This document shows positions 17,108-27,500 of a stretch of DNA of 64,000 nucleotides, in pieces. Made by a program: the position numbers and the translations under genes. Under the pieces are notes generated by a model that worked only from the letters and a program-made list of their open reading frames with translations, ran no database searches and had not been told where the DNA came from. The DNA is taken from positions 1 through 64,000 of the forward strand of contig JBQTIR010000009.1 in assembly GCA_052387905.1 (NCBI GenBank), given 5' to 3'. Source of the stretch: JBQTII01 sp052387905 (GTDB lineage: Bacteria > Actinomycetota > Actinomycetes > Sporichthyales > Sporichthyaceae). How positions within the stretch are numbered: position 1 is the first letter of the stretch; each line of letters begins with the position of its first letter.

Positions 17108-17148
17108 CCCTTCGCCGTTACCATTCTCTGACGTCGACCAGACTAACC

Positions 17149-17167
17149 GTAGGCTAGCCTAACCTGA
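17149..17167. promoter_or_regulatory. Iron box between monooxygenase and FecCD operon
   Basis: GTAGGCTAGCCTAACCTGA matches 15 of 19 positions of TTAGGTTAGGCTAACCTAA. It lies midway between the divergent starts (42 nt to the monooxygenase ATG, 34 nt to the permease GTG), the usual place for a DtxR/IdeR-family repressor controlling both directions. Confidence 0.85.
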
Positions 17168-17200
17168 AACTGCCTCAGAATTCGCCGGGAGGGCCGCCGC

Positions 17201-18268
17201 GTGTCGGGGACCGAGCAGGCGGCACCCGCGAGGTTGCCGTCGGCGATTGAGGTGGCCAGGGCGCCGCGCCGGTCCTACCACCGCGGCGGGCGAGTCCTGC
17301 TCGTCCTGGCCGCTGCCCTGCTGCTGTGCATGCTGGCCTCGGTAGCCGTCGGCGCGAAGTCGATCTCCCCCGTCGATGTCTGGACGGCCCTGACCGATCC
17401 GGGCGACACCGAGAACGACGTAATCGTGCGGACGCTGCGCATCCCGCGCACCGTGCTGGGCGTCATGGTCGGGGCCGCACTCGGCATGGCCGGGGCCCTG
17501 ATGCAGGGGCACACCCGCAACCCCCTGGCCGATCCGGGCCTGCTCGGGGTGGAGGCCGGCGCGGCGTTCGCGGTCGTGCTGGCCATCTACGTCCTCGGGT
17601 TCACCGCCACGATCCAATTCATCTGGTTCGCGTTCGCCGGGGCGCTGGCCGCCAGCGTCGTGGTGTTCCTGCTCGGATCCATCGGCAAGGGTGCCGCCAC
17701 CCCGGTCACCCTCGCCCTGGCCGGAGCCGCCATCTCGGCGCTGCTGGGTTCGTTCACCTCCGCACTGGTTCTGATGGACCGTCAGACCTTGGACGTGTTC
17801 CGGCTGTGGGAGGTGGGCGCGCTCACCGGGCGGCCGAATCAGATCATCATCGAGGTCGCGCCCTTCCTCGTCCTGGGGGTGCTGCTGGCGCTGATCAACG
17901 GCCCGGCCCTGAACACCTTGTCCCTCGGCGAGGACGTCGCCCGCGGCCTGGGCCAGTCGGTGCTGCGCACCCGGGTGATCGGGATTGCCGCCATCACCTT
18001 GCTGGCCGGCGGCTCGGTCGCCGCAGCTGGGCCGATCGCCTTCGTCGGCCTCGTCGTCCCGCATGTCGCGCGCGCTCTGGTGGGCCCGGACTACCGCTGG
18101 CTGCTCCCGACCTCGGCCCTGGCCGGCGCTGTCCTGGTGGTGGCCGCCGACGTGATCGGCCGGTTGGTGATCCGGCCGGGCGAGATGCAGGTGGGCATCA
18201 TCATGGCGCTGATCGGTGCGCCGTTCTTCATCTGGCTGGTCCGCCGGCGCCGATTGGCCGCACTGTGA
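17201..18268 (+). CDS. Ferric-siderophore ABC permease (FecCD family), first
   Basis: 355 residues with about nine membrane helices. Family motifs: RIPRTVLGVMVGAALGMAGALMQG, the coupling segment TRNPLADPGLLGVEAGAAF, LALAGAAISALLGSFTSAL, and GPIAFVGLVVPHVARALVG near the C-terminus. The GTG at 17201 follows CGGGAGGG. Its stop overlaps the next permease start (GTGA at 18265-18268). Together with the next two genes and the lipoprotein at 20.3 kb it builds a siderophore importer. Confidence 0.93.
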   Translation: MSGTEQAAPARLPSAIEVARAPRRSYHRGGRVLLVLAAALLLCMLASVAVGAKSISPVDVWTALTDPGDTENDVIVRTLRIPRTVLGVMVGAALGMAGALMQGHTRNPLADPGLLGVEAGAAFAVVLAIYVLGFTATIQFIWFAFAGALAASVVVFLLGSIGKGAATPVTLALAGAAISALLGSFTSALVLMDRQTLDVFRLWEVGALTGRPNQIIIEVAPFLVLGVLLALINGPALNTLSLGEDVARGLGQSVLRTRVIGIAAITLLAGGSVAAAGPIAFVGLVVPHVARALVGPDYRWLLPTSALAGAVLVVAADVIGRLVIRPGEMQVGIIMALIGAPFFIWLVRRRRLAAL

Positions 18269-19383
18269 CCGCCCCAGTCACGGCGCACGACGCGGTGGCA
18301 CGCGAGGCGGCGGCGAGCGAGGTGCCGGGGCGGGTCGCGGTGCGGGTGGGGACGCGATTGAGCGGGATCTGGCGTCCGCGCGCGCTCGCCGTCACCGTGA
18401 TCGGCGCGCTGGTGGCGTTGCTGGCGATGGCCGCCGACATCGGCCGCGGCGATTTCCCGATCGCGGTCCTGGACGTGCTGCGGGTGCTGGCCGGTGGGGG
18501 AACCGAGGAACAGCGGTTCATCGTCATCGATCTGCGGCTGCCGCGCGCGCTCACCGGAGTTCTGGTCGGCGCGGCGCTGGGGGTGTCCGGCGCGATCACC
18601 TCCTCCATCGCCCGCAACGCCCTGGCCACTCCCGACATCCTGGGGATCACCGCGGGCGCGAGCCTCGCCGCGGTGACGATCATCGTCCTGAGTGGGACCA
18701 ACGGCGTCGTCGCCGGCGTCGCCGCCAACGTCGGCCTGCCGATGGCCGCCCTCGTCGGCGGCCTGCTCACCGCCGTGGCGGTGTACCTGCTGGCCTATCG
18801 GCGCGGCATCGACGGTTATCGCCTGGTGCTGGTCGGGATCGGGGTCAACGCGGTGCTGTTCAGCATCGTGTCCTACCTGCTGGTCAAGGCCCGGATCGAG
18901 GACGCCGCCGAGGCCGAGATCTGGCTGACCGGCAGCTTGAACAACCGCGGGTGGGAACACGTGCGCCCGATCGGTCTGGCCCTGGCCGTCCTGGTGCCGC
19001 TGGCTCTGGTGCTGACCTTCGTGCTGGGCGCTCTGCAGTTCGGTGACGACACCGCGCGCGGGCTCGGCGTCCGGGTGAACCTGGCCCGCTCGGGGCTGTT
19101 GATCGCCGCCGTCGGCCTGGCCGCGGTCGCCACCGCCGCGGGCGGGCCGATCGGATTCGTCGCGTTCGTGGCACCCCAGGTCGCGGTACGCCTCACGGGT
19201 GGTTCGCGCCCCCCGCTGCTCGCCTCTGCCACGCTCGGGGCCGCCCTGACCGTCGGCGCCGACGTGGTCGCCCGCACCATGCTCGGCGATGTCGAGTTGC
19301 CGGTCGGGATCGTCACCTCTGCGGTCGGCGCCCCGTTTCTGATCTACCTGCTGGCCCGCAACGCGCGGGACACACGGATATGA
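18265..19383 (+). CDS. Ferric-siderophore ABC permease (FecCD family), second
   Basis: 372 residues. About 45 polar N-terminal residues precede the first helix (ALAVTVIGALVALLAMAAD). Family motifs: LRLPRALTGVLVGAALGVSGAI, RNALATPDILGITAGASLAAV, RGIDGYRLVLVGIGVNAVL, NNRGWEHVRPI and GPIGFVAFVAPQVAVRL. The GTG at 18265 is inside the stop region of the first permease. The frame is open further upstream, but only as a shadow of that gene. The stop overlaps the ATPase start (ATGA, 19380-19383). Heterodimeric partner of the first permease. Confidence 0.92.
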   Translation: MTAPVTAHDAVAREAAASEVPGRVAVRVGTRLSGIWRPRALAVTVIGALVALLAMAADIGRGDFPIAVLDVLRVLAGGGTEEQRFIVIDLRLPRALTGVLVGAALGVSGAITSSIARNALATPDILGITAGASLAAVTIIVLSGTNGVVAGVAANVGLPMAALVGGLLTAVAVYLLAYRRGIDGYRLVLVGIGVNAVLFSIVSYLLVKARIEDAAEAEIWLTGSLNNRGWEHVRPIGLALAVLVPLALVLTFVLGALQFGDDTARGLGVRVNLARSGLLIAAVGLAAVATAAGGPIGFVAFVAPQVAVRLTGGSRPPLLASATLGAALTVGADVVARTMLGDVELPVGIVTSAVGAPFLIYLLARNARDTRI

Positions 19384-20270
19384 CGGGACCGCAGATGAGC
19401 AGTGCACAGGCCCAGGCGCAGGCGCCCTCGCCCGCGGCGGTGAGCTCGCGCCTGCGGGGGGAGAACCTGCGGCTGGGCTACGGCGAGTCGATCATCGTCG
19501 ATGGCCTCGATGTCGCCCTGCACACCGGCGAGATCACCACGATCATCGGACCGAACGGTTGCGGGAAATCCACGCTGCTGCGCGCACTCGGCAGGCTGCT
19601 GCCCTGCCGCGGCGGGCAGGTGGTCCTGGATGGCAAGCGCATCGACCGCACCCCCACCCGCGAGGTCGCGCAGATCCTGGGAATCCTCTCTCAGGCTCCG
19701 ATCGCACCCGAGGGGCTCACCGTCGCCGACCTGGTCTCGCGCGGTCGCCACCCCCATCAGGCCTGGTACCGCCAGTGGTCCTCCGGGGACCAGGACGCGG
19801 TGGCAGCCGCGCTGCGCTGGACCGGGATCTCCGAGTTGGCCGAACGCACCGTCGACACCCTGTCCGGCGGCCAGCGCCAGCGGGCCTGGATCTCGATGGC
19901 GTTGGCCCAGGGCACGGACCTGCTGCTGCTGGACGAGCCGACGACCTTCCTGGATCTGTCCCACCAGGTCGAGGTGCTCGACCTGGTCGAGCGACTGCAC
20001 GCCGAGGCGGGGCGGACCGTGCTGATGGTGCTGCACGACCTCAACCTCGCGGCGCGGTACTCGCACCGCCTGATCGCCATGAAGGACGGCGCCATCGCCG
20101 CGTCCGGCACCCCGCACGAGGTCCTGACCGAGGCGCTGCTCGCCGACGTCTTCGCCCTCGATGCCCGGGTGATCGCCGACCCCGTCGCCGGAACCCCGCT
20201 GGTGGTGCCCATCGGCTCGCGCCGCCAGGCGACCGGCCCGCTGACCGAGCCTTCGGTTAGCCTTGCCTAA
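19380..20270 (+). CDS. Ferric-siderophore ABC transporter ATPase (FepC type)
   Basis: 296 residues. ATPase energising siderophore import. Walker A GPNGCGKSTLLRAL (from 57), Q-loop ILSQAPIAPEGLTV, RGRHPH motif typical of FepC/FhuC proteins, signature TLSGGQRQRAWISMALAQ (from about 160), Walker B LLLLDEPTTFLDL and H-loop VLHDLNLAARY. The N-terminus has a Gln/Ala-rich stretch before the core. The last codons and the TAA stop are embedded in an iron box (20252-20270) that serves the next gene. Confidence 0.95.
   Translation: MTGPQMSSAQAQAQAPSPAAVSSRLRGENLRLGYGESIIVDGLDVALHTGEITTIIGPNGCGKSTLLRALGRLLPCRGGQVVLDGKRIDRTPTREVAQILGILSQAPIAPEGLTVADLVSRGRHPHQAWYRQWSSGDQDAVAAALRWTGISELAERTVDTLSGGQRQRAWISMALAQGTDLLLLDEPTTFLDLSHQVEVLDLVERLHAEAGRTVLMVLHDLNLAARYSHRLIAMKDGAIAASGTPHEVLTEALLADVFALDARVIADPVAGTPLVVPIGSRRQATGPLTEPSVSLA
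20252..20270. promoter_or_regulatory. Iron box overlapping the ATPase stop codon
   Basis: TTCGGTTAGCCTTGCCTAA matches 16 of 19 positions of the palindromic DtxR/IdeR consensus, taking its centre base as either G or C. It ends in the TAA of the ATPase gene and lies 33 nt upstream of the lipoprotein ATG, suggesting that the receptor gene has its own iron-controlled promoter. Confidence 0.85.
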
Positions 20271-20302
20271 GACACGTCGCTCCGACAAGTGAAGGTGGAC
20301 CC

Positions 20303-21382
20303 ATGCTTCGGCGCATCCTGTTGCCCGTGACCGGCGTGCTCGCCCTGACCCTCGCCACGGCCGCGGTGACCGGCTGCTCCAGCGCCGACGAGTTCACCGG
20401 CGCCGCCCCGGCCGCCGGGGCAACCGCCACCAGCGCGCCGCCGGCCACCCCGGCCGCGGCCGCGTTCCCGGTGAGCATCACCCACGCCTTCGGCACCGCC
20501 ACCATCCCCGCCGAGCCGATGCGCGTCGTCGCGCTGGGATACCAGGAACTGGACCCGATCCTCGCGCTCGGCAAGATCCCCGTCGGCGCCCGCTACTGGT
20601 TCGGTGACGAGAACGACGTCGTGTATCCCTGGGCCGAGGCCGCCGCCGGCGGCGCGGACATCGAGATCCTGAACATGCCCGACGGCATCAGCGTGGAGAA
20701 GGTCGCCGCGCTGCGCCCGGATCTGATCCTGGGTATCTATTCCGACCTCGATCAGTCCAGCTACAACAAGCTCGCCAAGATCGCGCCGACGGTGGGCCGG
20801 CCGGCGGAGTACATCGACTACGGCACGCCGTGGCAGGTGCAGACGGAAATGATCGGCCGTGCGCTGGGCAGATCCGAGCAGGCCGGCGCACTGATCGCCG
20901 GGATCGAACAGCGGTTCGCCGATTTCCGCACCCAGAACCCCGACCTCGCCGGGAAGGAGGCCGTCGTCACCACGTACTCCGCCGAAGGCATGCTCGGCAC
21001 TTTCGCCTCGCAGGACCCGCGCGCCCGCTTCTTCGCCGACCTGGGCTTCGTCACACCGGCCGAGATCGATGAGCGGGCGGGCTCGGACTTCTTCGTCTCC
21101 ACCAGCAAGGAGAAGGCGAGCCTGGTCGATGCCGACCTGCTCGTCTGGGATCAACTCTCCTACCTCGAAGGTGGCCGCGACACGATCGAGAACGACCCGG
21201 TCCTGCAGCGCCTGCAGGCGATGCAGGACGGCCGGGCGCTGTTCCTGGACGACGACGTGGAGTTCGCCTTCGCGTACAACACCGTCCTGAGCCTGCCGTT
21301 CGCGCTCGATGGTCTGCTGCCGAAGATCACCGCAGCGCTGCGCGGCGGGTCCACCACCGCCACCCCGACGCCCGCGTCATAG
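20303..21382 (+). CDS. Siderophore-binding lipoprotein (FecB/FepB type)
   Basis: 359 residues. Signal peptide with lipobox AVTGC (Cys 25), then an Ala/Thr/Pro-rich linker and a class III periplasmic-binding fold: EPMRVVALGYQELDPILALG, RPDLILGIYSDLDQSSYNKLAKIAPTV, LGRSEQAGALIAGIEQRF, DADLLVWDQLSYL and FAYNTVLSLPFALDGLLPKI. Receptor delivering the ferri-siderophore to the FecCD permeases. ATG at 20303 preceded by GAAGGTGGA. It is convergent with the NRPS gene and their 3' ends overlap by 6 bp (21377-21382). Confidence 0.94.
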   Translation: MLRRILLPVTGVLALTLATAAVTGCSSADEFTGAAPAAGATATSAPPATPAAAAFPVSITHAFGTATIPAEPMRVVALGYQELDPILALGKIPVGARYWFGDENDVVYPWAEAAAGGADIEILNMPDGISVEKVAALRPDLILGIYSDLDQSSYNKLAKIAPTVGRPAEYIDYGTPWQVQTEMIGRALGRSEQAGALIAGIEQRFADFRTQNPDLAGKEAVVTTYSAEGMLGTFASQDPRARFFADLGFVTPAEIDERAGSDFFVSTSKEKASLVDADLLVWDQLSYLEGGRDTIENDPVLQRLQAMQDGRALFLDDDVEFAFAYNTVLSLPFALDGLLPKITAALRGGSTTATPTPAS

Positions 21383-24300
21383 GCGAGCGGGACCGCCCGG
21401 ACGCAGCGCACTCAGGGCCGCCACCGTGGGATTGGCGTAGACGTCGGCCACGCGTAGGTCCCAGCCGAGCTCGACCGCGATGCGGGCCCGTAGCCGCACG
21501 ACCATCATGGAGTTGCCGCCCAACTCGAACAGGTCGTCGTCGATGCCGACCGCTGCGAGCCCCAGGACCTCGGCCAGCAGCGCACACAGGGTGCTCTCGT
21601 CCCCGTTCCGAGGGGGCCGCCCGGCGGGGCGACCCGCCGGGTCCGGGGTGGGCAGCGCGGCGCGGTCGACCTTCCCGTTCGGCAGCATCGGCAGCGCGGC
21701 GAGGACCACGACGACGGCCGGCACCAGGTGCGCGGGCAGCGTCTGCGCGCAGTACCGGCGCAGGCCCGCGCCATCGAGGGTGCATTCCTGGCCGATGACG
21801 GGGACGACGTAGCCGACCAGGCGCGGACCATCCACGCCGTCGCGCACGAGGACCACCGCGGCCGCGACAGCGGGGTGGGTGCCGAGCGCGGCCTCGACCT
21901 CGCCGGGCTCGATCCGGAAGCCGCGGATCTTGACCTGGTCGTCGGCCCGGCCGGCGAACTCCACCTGGCCGCCGGCGGTGAAGCGCACCACGTCGCCGGT
22001 GCGGTACAGGCGCGAACCGGCCGGCCCGAAGGGATCGGCAACGAAGCGTTCCGCGGTCAGATCCGGCCGACCCAGGTAACCCCGGGCCAGGCCGGCACCG
22101 GCGAGGTACAGCTCGCCGTACACCCGCTCCGGAACGGGGCGCAGCGCCTCGTCGAGCACGTAGGCCCGGGTGCCGTGCACGGCGCGGCCCAGCACCGGAT
22201 CAGGGTGGTCCCCGAGGTGGGCAAGCAAGGCATCCACCGTCGACTCGGTCGGTCCGTAGAGGTTCACGCAGGCCGGCTGCGCGGACAGGCGGGACCACAG
22301 TGCCGGCGGGACCGCTTCGCCGCCGACGGCGGCCAGCGGCATCCGCAGGTCCGGGTCGGCGTCGAGCACCGCCCCGAACGCAGAGGGCGTCAGCTCGAGG
22401 AAATCCAGCTGCTGGGCGCGGATCGCGGCGGCCAGCAGCTCGGGATCACGCCGGGTCGCTTCGGTGATGACGTGCACGCAGTGCCCGTCGAACATCCACA
22501 GCTGCGGCTGCCACGCCGCGTCGAAGGAGAACGACCAGGCGTGCCCGGCCCGAACGCGGCGACCACCGACCCGATCGACGGTGGGTGCATACAGATCCCG
22601 GCGATGGCTGGCGAACAGTGCTGCGAGATTGCGGTGGCTGACCAGCACACCCTTGGGCCGCCCGGTCGAGCCGGAGGTGAACACCACGTACGCGGTGGTG
22701 TCGGGATGGATCGCGGGCAGGGCCGGCGCCGGGGCCGCGACCTCCGCGGCGGGACCGTCCACAATCAGCGTCCGCACCCCGGCGGGGACCCGATCCGCCA
22801 ACTCCGACGTCGTGACCACCAGCACCGGGGCGGCCTGATCGCAGATCTGGCGCAGGTGCGCGGCCGGGTACTGCGGATCCAGCGGCAGGACACCCGCACC
22901 GGACTTGACGATCCCGAGCAGGGTGACGAGCGCCCCGGCGTCTCGTGGCCACATCGAGCCCACGAGGCGCTCCGGCCCGGCGCCGGCCGCGCGTAGTCGG
23001 TGCGCGAGGGGCGTCGAGGCGGCATCGAGCGCGGCGAAGGTGAGTCTCGCGCCGAACTCGTCGGTGACGGCCGGCTCGTGCGGGCGTTGCGCGACCTGGG
23101 TGGCGAAGGCCTCCAACACGGTGGCGGGTTCGGGTCCGGGCTCGGTCCCGGGAGCGCGGGGTCCGCTCCACACGCTGAGGATCCGGGTCCGTTCGGCCTC
23201 GCCGAGCAGGTCGATGCGCGAGCACGGCAGGTCAGGAGCAGCGACGACCGCACGCAGCAGGGCGATGAGACGGTCGGCGAGTGCCACGATCGTCGCGCGG
23301 TCGAAGAGGTCGCTGGCGTACTCGATCGCGCCGGCCAACTCGCGATCACCGCGCACGCCGGTCCCCGGCGCCTTGCCCGCGCCGAGGTCGGTGAGGGTGA
23401 TGTCCAGGTCGAACTTGGCGGTGGTGGCCGCGGATTCGACCTCCTCGACCGCGAGATCACCCAGGCTCAGGCCCTCGGTCTCGGCGTACTCGAAGGAGGC
23501 CATGACGGTGAAGAGGGGATGACGCGCCCGCGAGCGCGGCGGGTTGAGCATCTCGACCACCTGCTCGAACGGCAGATCCTGGTGGGCGAGCGCGTCCAAC
23601 GTCCGCTCGCGCACCCGGGCCAGCAGCTCGGCGAAGGTGATGGGGCCGGAGGTGTCGATGCGCAGCACCAGGGTGTTGACGAAGAAACCGACCGCGTCCT
23701 GGAGTGCATGGTCCAGTCGTCCACTGACCGGAGCCCCGAGCGGGATGTCGGTGCCTGCACCGAGGCCGGACAGCAGGGCAGCGACCGCGGCGTGGGTCAA
23801 CATGAACATGCTCACCCCGTGCGCGCGGGCGAGTGCGGCCAGCGCCGCATGCAGGTCGGCGTCGAGGGTGAACTCGACCTCGCCGCCGGCTCCGGAGGAC
23901 AGCGCGGGACGTGCCCGGTCGGTCGGCAGGGCCAGTTCGGCGGGGGCACCGGCCAAGGCAGCGCGCCAGTAGCTGAGTTGGCGGGCCGCCAGCGACGCGG
24001 GATCGGACGCCTCGCCGAGGTAGTCCCGCTGCCAGCGGGTGTAGTCGCGGTAGTTCACCGGGAGCGGCCGCCAGCCGGGTTCGCGACCCTGACGGGCCGC
24101 CTCGTAGGCCGCGTGCAGATCGGCGAGCAGCGGCCCCTGCGAGCCGCCGTCGGTGGCGATGTGATGCACGGCGAGGGTGAACAGGTGCTCGTCGGGACCG
24201 AGACGGTGCAGTCGCGCGCGGACCGGAGCGTGCGTGGTGATGGTGAAGGAGGTGGCGGCCGCCTCGGCAACGAGCGCCTCGACATCGCCCGGCCCGGACG

Positions 24301-24550
24301 CCGGCTGCTCGTACACCTCCAAGGCCGGGCCGGCGGGCAGCACGAGCTGAACCGGTGCGCCGTCGCGCTCGGGCAGCACCGTACGCAACGTCTCATGACG
24401 CTGCATCAGGTTCGTCACTGCGGTGCGCAAGGCATTCACGTCGAGCGGCCCGCGCAGCAGCGCCGCGATCGGGACCACGGTGTACACCGGCGAGGGACCC
24501 GACAGCGCGTCCAGGAACCACAGCCGGGCCTGGGCCGGCGACAGTGGTGC
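21377..24550 (-). other. NRPS module 8 (terminal): C8-A8-T8
   Basis: C8 (LSPAQARLWFLDAL) has HHIATDGGS. A8 has FTSGSTGRPKG (near 8397) with a unique pocket D-A-Q-E-A-G-L-V-D-K. It ends in PNGKVDRAAL and T8 with ELGGNSMMVV (near 8785). The protein stops about 40 residues after the T8 serine; there is no TE, terminal C or reductase domain. Confidence 0.85.
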
Positions 24551-27500
24551 CCCCGACGCGGGGTCCGGGTCGGGCTGCAGGCTCGGCCGCTGCCGGCGAT
24601 GACCGCCGCCCGCGAGAAGGTGAGCCAGCCGCGCCGGAGTGGGGTTGTCGAAGATCTCACGCACGCTCACCTCGCGGCCGAGCAGGGCGCGCAGCCGACT
24701 GACGAGGTGGACCGCGGACAGCGAATGCCCGCCGAGGGCGAAGAAATCATCGTGTGCGCTCGCCGCCGCGCCGACGACGTCGGTGACCAGGTCGCACACG
24801 ATCTGGGTGAGCCCGGCGTCGGGCGTGCGGTCCGGGCCGGTCTCGGTCACGGCCGGCGCGGGCAGCGCCAGGCGGTCGAGCTTTCCCGCCGCCGTCCGCG
24901 GGAGCGAGTCCAGCACGGTCAGCACCGAGGGCACCTGGGCGGGCGCCAGCACGGCGATGGCGTGTGCCCGCACCAGCGCCGTCTGCGGGGGCGCCTGTCC
25001 GGGCGCGGCGACGAGGTACCCGACCAGGACGTCGCCGTGGACGGCGACCGCGGCCGCCCCGACGCCGGCGACGGCGGCGAGCACCGCCTCGACCTCGGCA
25101 GGCTCGATGCGGTGCCCTCGAACCTTGAGCTGGTCATCGGTGCGCCCCAGATACTCCAGCTCTGCTGCGGCGTTCACCCGCACGCGGTCCCCGGTGCGGT
25201 ACATCCGCGCCCCGGGCGGGCCGGATGGATCGGCGACGAAGCGGGCGGCAGTCAGGCCCGGACGCCCGAGGTAGCCGCGCGCCAGGCCGCGCCCGCCGAG
25301 GTAGAGCTCACCGGGCACACCGTCGGGGACCGGCGCCAGGCGCGCGTCCAGGACCGCGATCGTGACGTCCGGGTCGGGTACCCCGATCGGCACCGTCTGG
25401 GCGTCCTCGCGGGTGCGGCCCAGCGTCGCGTTCACGCAGGCCTCGGTGGGGCCGTAGCAGTTGAACACCTTGTGCGCGGGGCGCCAGCGGGCGATCACCG
25501 CCGGTGGCACCGCCTCGGTACCGCAGAGCAACCGCGCGCCGCTCGGCAGGACCACGCCCGGGGGGAAGGCGGCGAGCACGGCGGGGGGCAGGGCCGCGAC
25601 GGTGACCTGATGATCCCTCAGGTAACGCGCGAGGTTGTCGTCGGGCAGCCGCAGTTCCTCGGGCACCACCACGAGGCACCCACCGGAGAGCAGCCCCATG
25701 CACAGCTCCCAGAACGCCACGTCGAAGGCGAAGGACGCAAACTGCGAGACCACATCACCCGGCGCCAGACCCAGGCGCAGCTCCTGCGTCGCGATCAGCT
25801 TCGCCACGCCTTCGTGCGTCACCACCACGGCTTTCGGTGTCCCGGTCGTGCCGGAGGTGTACACCAGATAGGCCGCATCCAGCGGGCTCAACGACGGCGC
25901 CGGCCCCGGCTCAGGCTCAGGCAGCGGTGAGTCGAGGCAGACCACGGGCAGCGGATGCAGCAACGCACTCAGGTCCGCGGTGCTCACGGCCGCGGCGGCG
26001 CCGCTGTCCGCGAGCAGGCTCGCGCGCCGGCCCGGGGGGTCGGCCGGATCCAGGCACAGGTAGGCCGCCCCGGCTGTCATGACCGCGATCAGCGCCGCGA
26101 TCTGATCGACCCCGCGTGGGGTGAGCACGGCGACGACGTCGCCGCGGACCACACCGCACTCGCGTAGGGCGGCCGCGATCCGGCCGACCCGCTCCGCCAG
26201 TGCGGCGTAGCTCAGCGCCGAGTCGGCGCAGCGCACCGCTACCGCCTCCGGATTGCTCGAGACCGCCCGGGCGAACGCCTCTGCGAACGTGGTGAGCGGG
26301 TAGCCCGAGGCCGTGTCGTTGCGGGCCGTCTGCGCAGTGATCTCCGCGTTGGTGCGCACCTGCAGCCGGGACAGCGAGCGGTCCGGATGGGCCAGGCCGT
26401 CCCGTAACACGACGACCAGCCGGTCGACGAGACGCTCGGCCGTGGCCGGGTCGAAGCGGTCCAACGCGTACTCGACGGCGAGCTCAAGTCCGCCGTCCGG
26501 CCGGGTGGCGAGCTCGATCCCCAGGTCGAATTTCGCGGTGTCGGCGACCGCCTCCACATCGGAGATCTCCAGACCTGCGAGCTCCCACGAGGACCGATCC
26601 GTCTGCTGGTGAGCCACCATCACCGAGAACACCGGGTGTCGGCCGCGGACCCGATCCGGGTTCAATCCCGCCACGAGTTCCTCGAAAGGGAGGTCAGCGT
26701 TCGCGAGGGCGTCCAGGGTGACCGCGCGGGTGCGCTCGATCAACGTCCGCAGGCTCGGATCACCGCCGGTGTCCGTGCGCAACGGCACGCTGTTGACGAA
26801 CAACCCGACCAGGCCGGCCAGCCGGTCGTCATCACGCCCGGCGACCGGGGTCCCGACGACGATGTCCTCCCCCGCGCCGTGCCGGGTGAGCCAGGCGTTG
26901 ACGACGGCGAGGGTGACCATGAACTCCGTCGCCCCGATCTGGTGGGCCAGCGAGCGCAACGCGAGCCCGACCTCGACCGGAAGAGACCTGGTCACCGTGG
27001 CACCGCGGCCGTCGAACCCGGCGGTGCGGGCCCGGTCCGCCGCCAGCGTGAGCTCCTGGGGTGCTCCGGCCAGCACAGCGCGCCAATGCGCCAGCTGGCG
27101 GGACGCCAGGCTCATCGGGTCTGCGCGGTCCCCGAGCAGGTCCCGTTGCCAGCGCGCGTAGTCGGCGTAGGAGACCGGCAGTGGCGCAAAGTCCGGCACC
27201 TGCCCGAGCGTGCGCGCGGCGTACGCGGCGGCGAGATCGGCGAAGAACGGGTCGTCGGAGGCCTCATCGGCGGCGATGTGATGGAGCACCAGCAGCAGGA
27301 TGTGGTCCGCGGGGCCGGTCTCGAACAGGTACGCACGCACCGGCGGGTCGACGGCGAGGTCGAACGGCTCCGCGGCGAGCTCCCCCACGCGGGCGGCGAG
27401 ATCCTGCTCGCCGATCGCGCCGCAACGGCGCAGGGGCACCTCGAACTCCGGCAGGACCCTGGCGAACGGTTCGCCGTCAATGACCTCGACACACGAGCGC

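Noticed and set aside
25829..25865. A7 core motif reads TSGTTGTPKAVV instead of TSGSTGxPKGV
   Set aside because: Thr for Ser and Ala for Gly occur in active A domains and the remaining motifs are intact. This is not evidence of inactivation.
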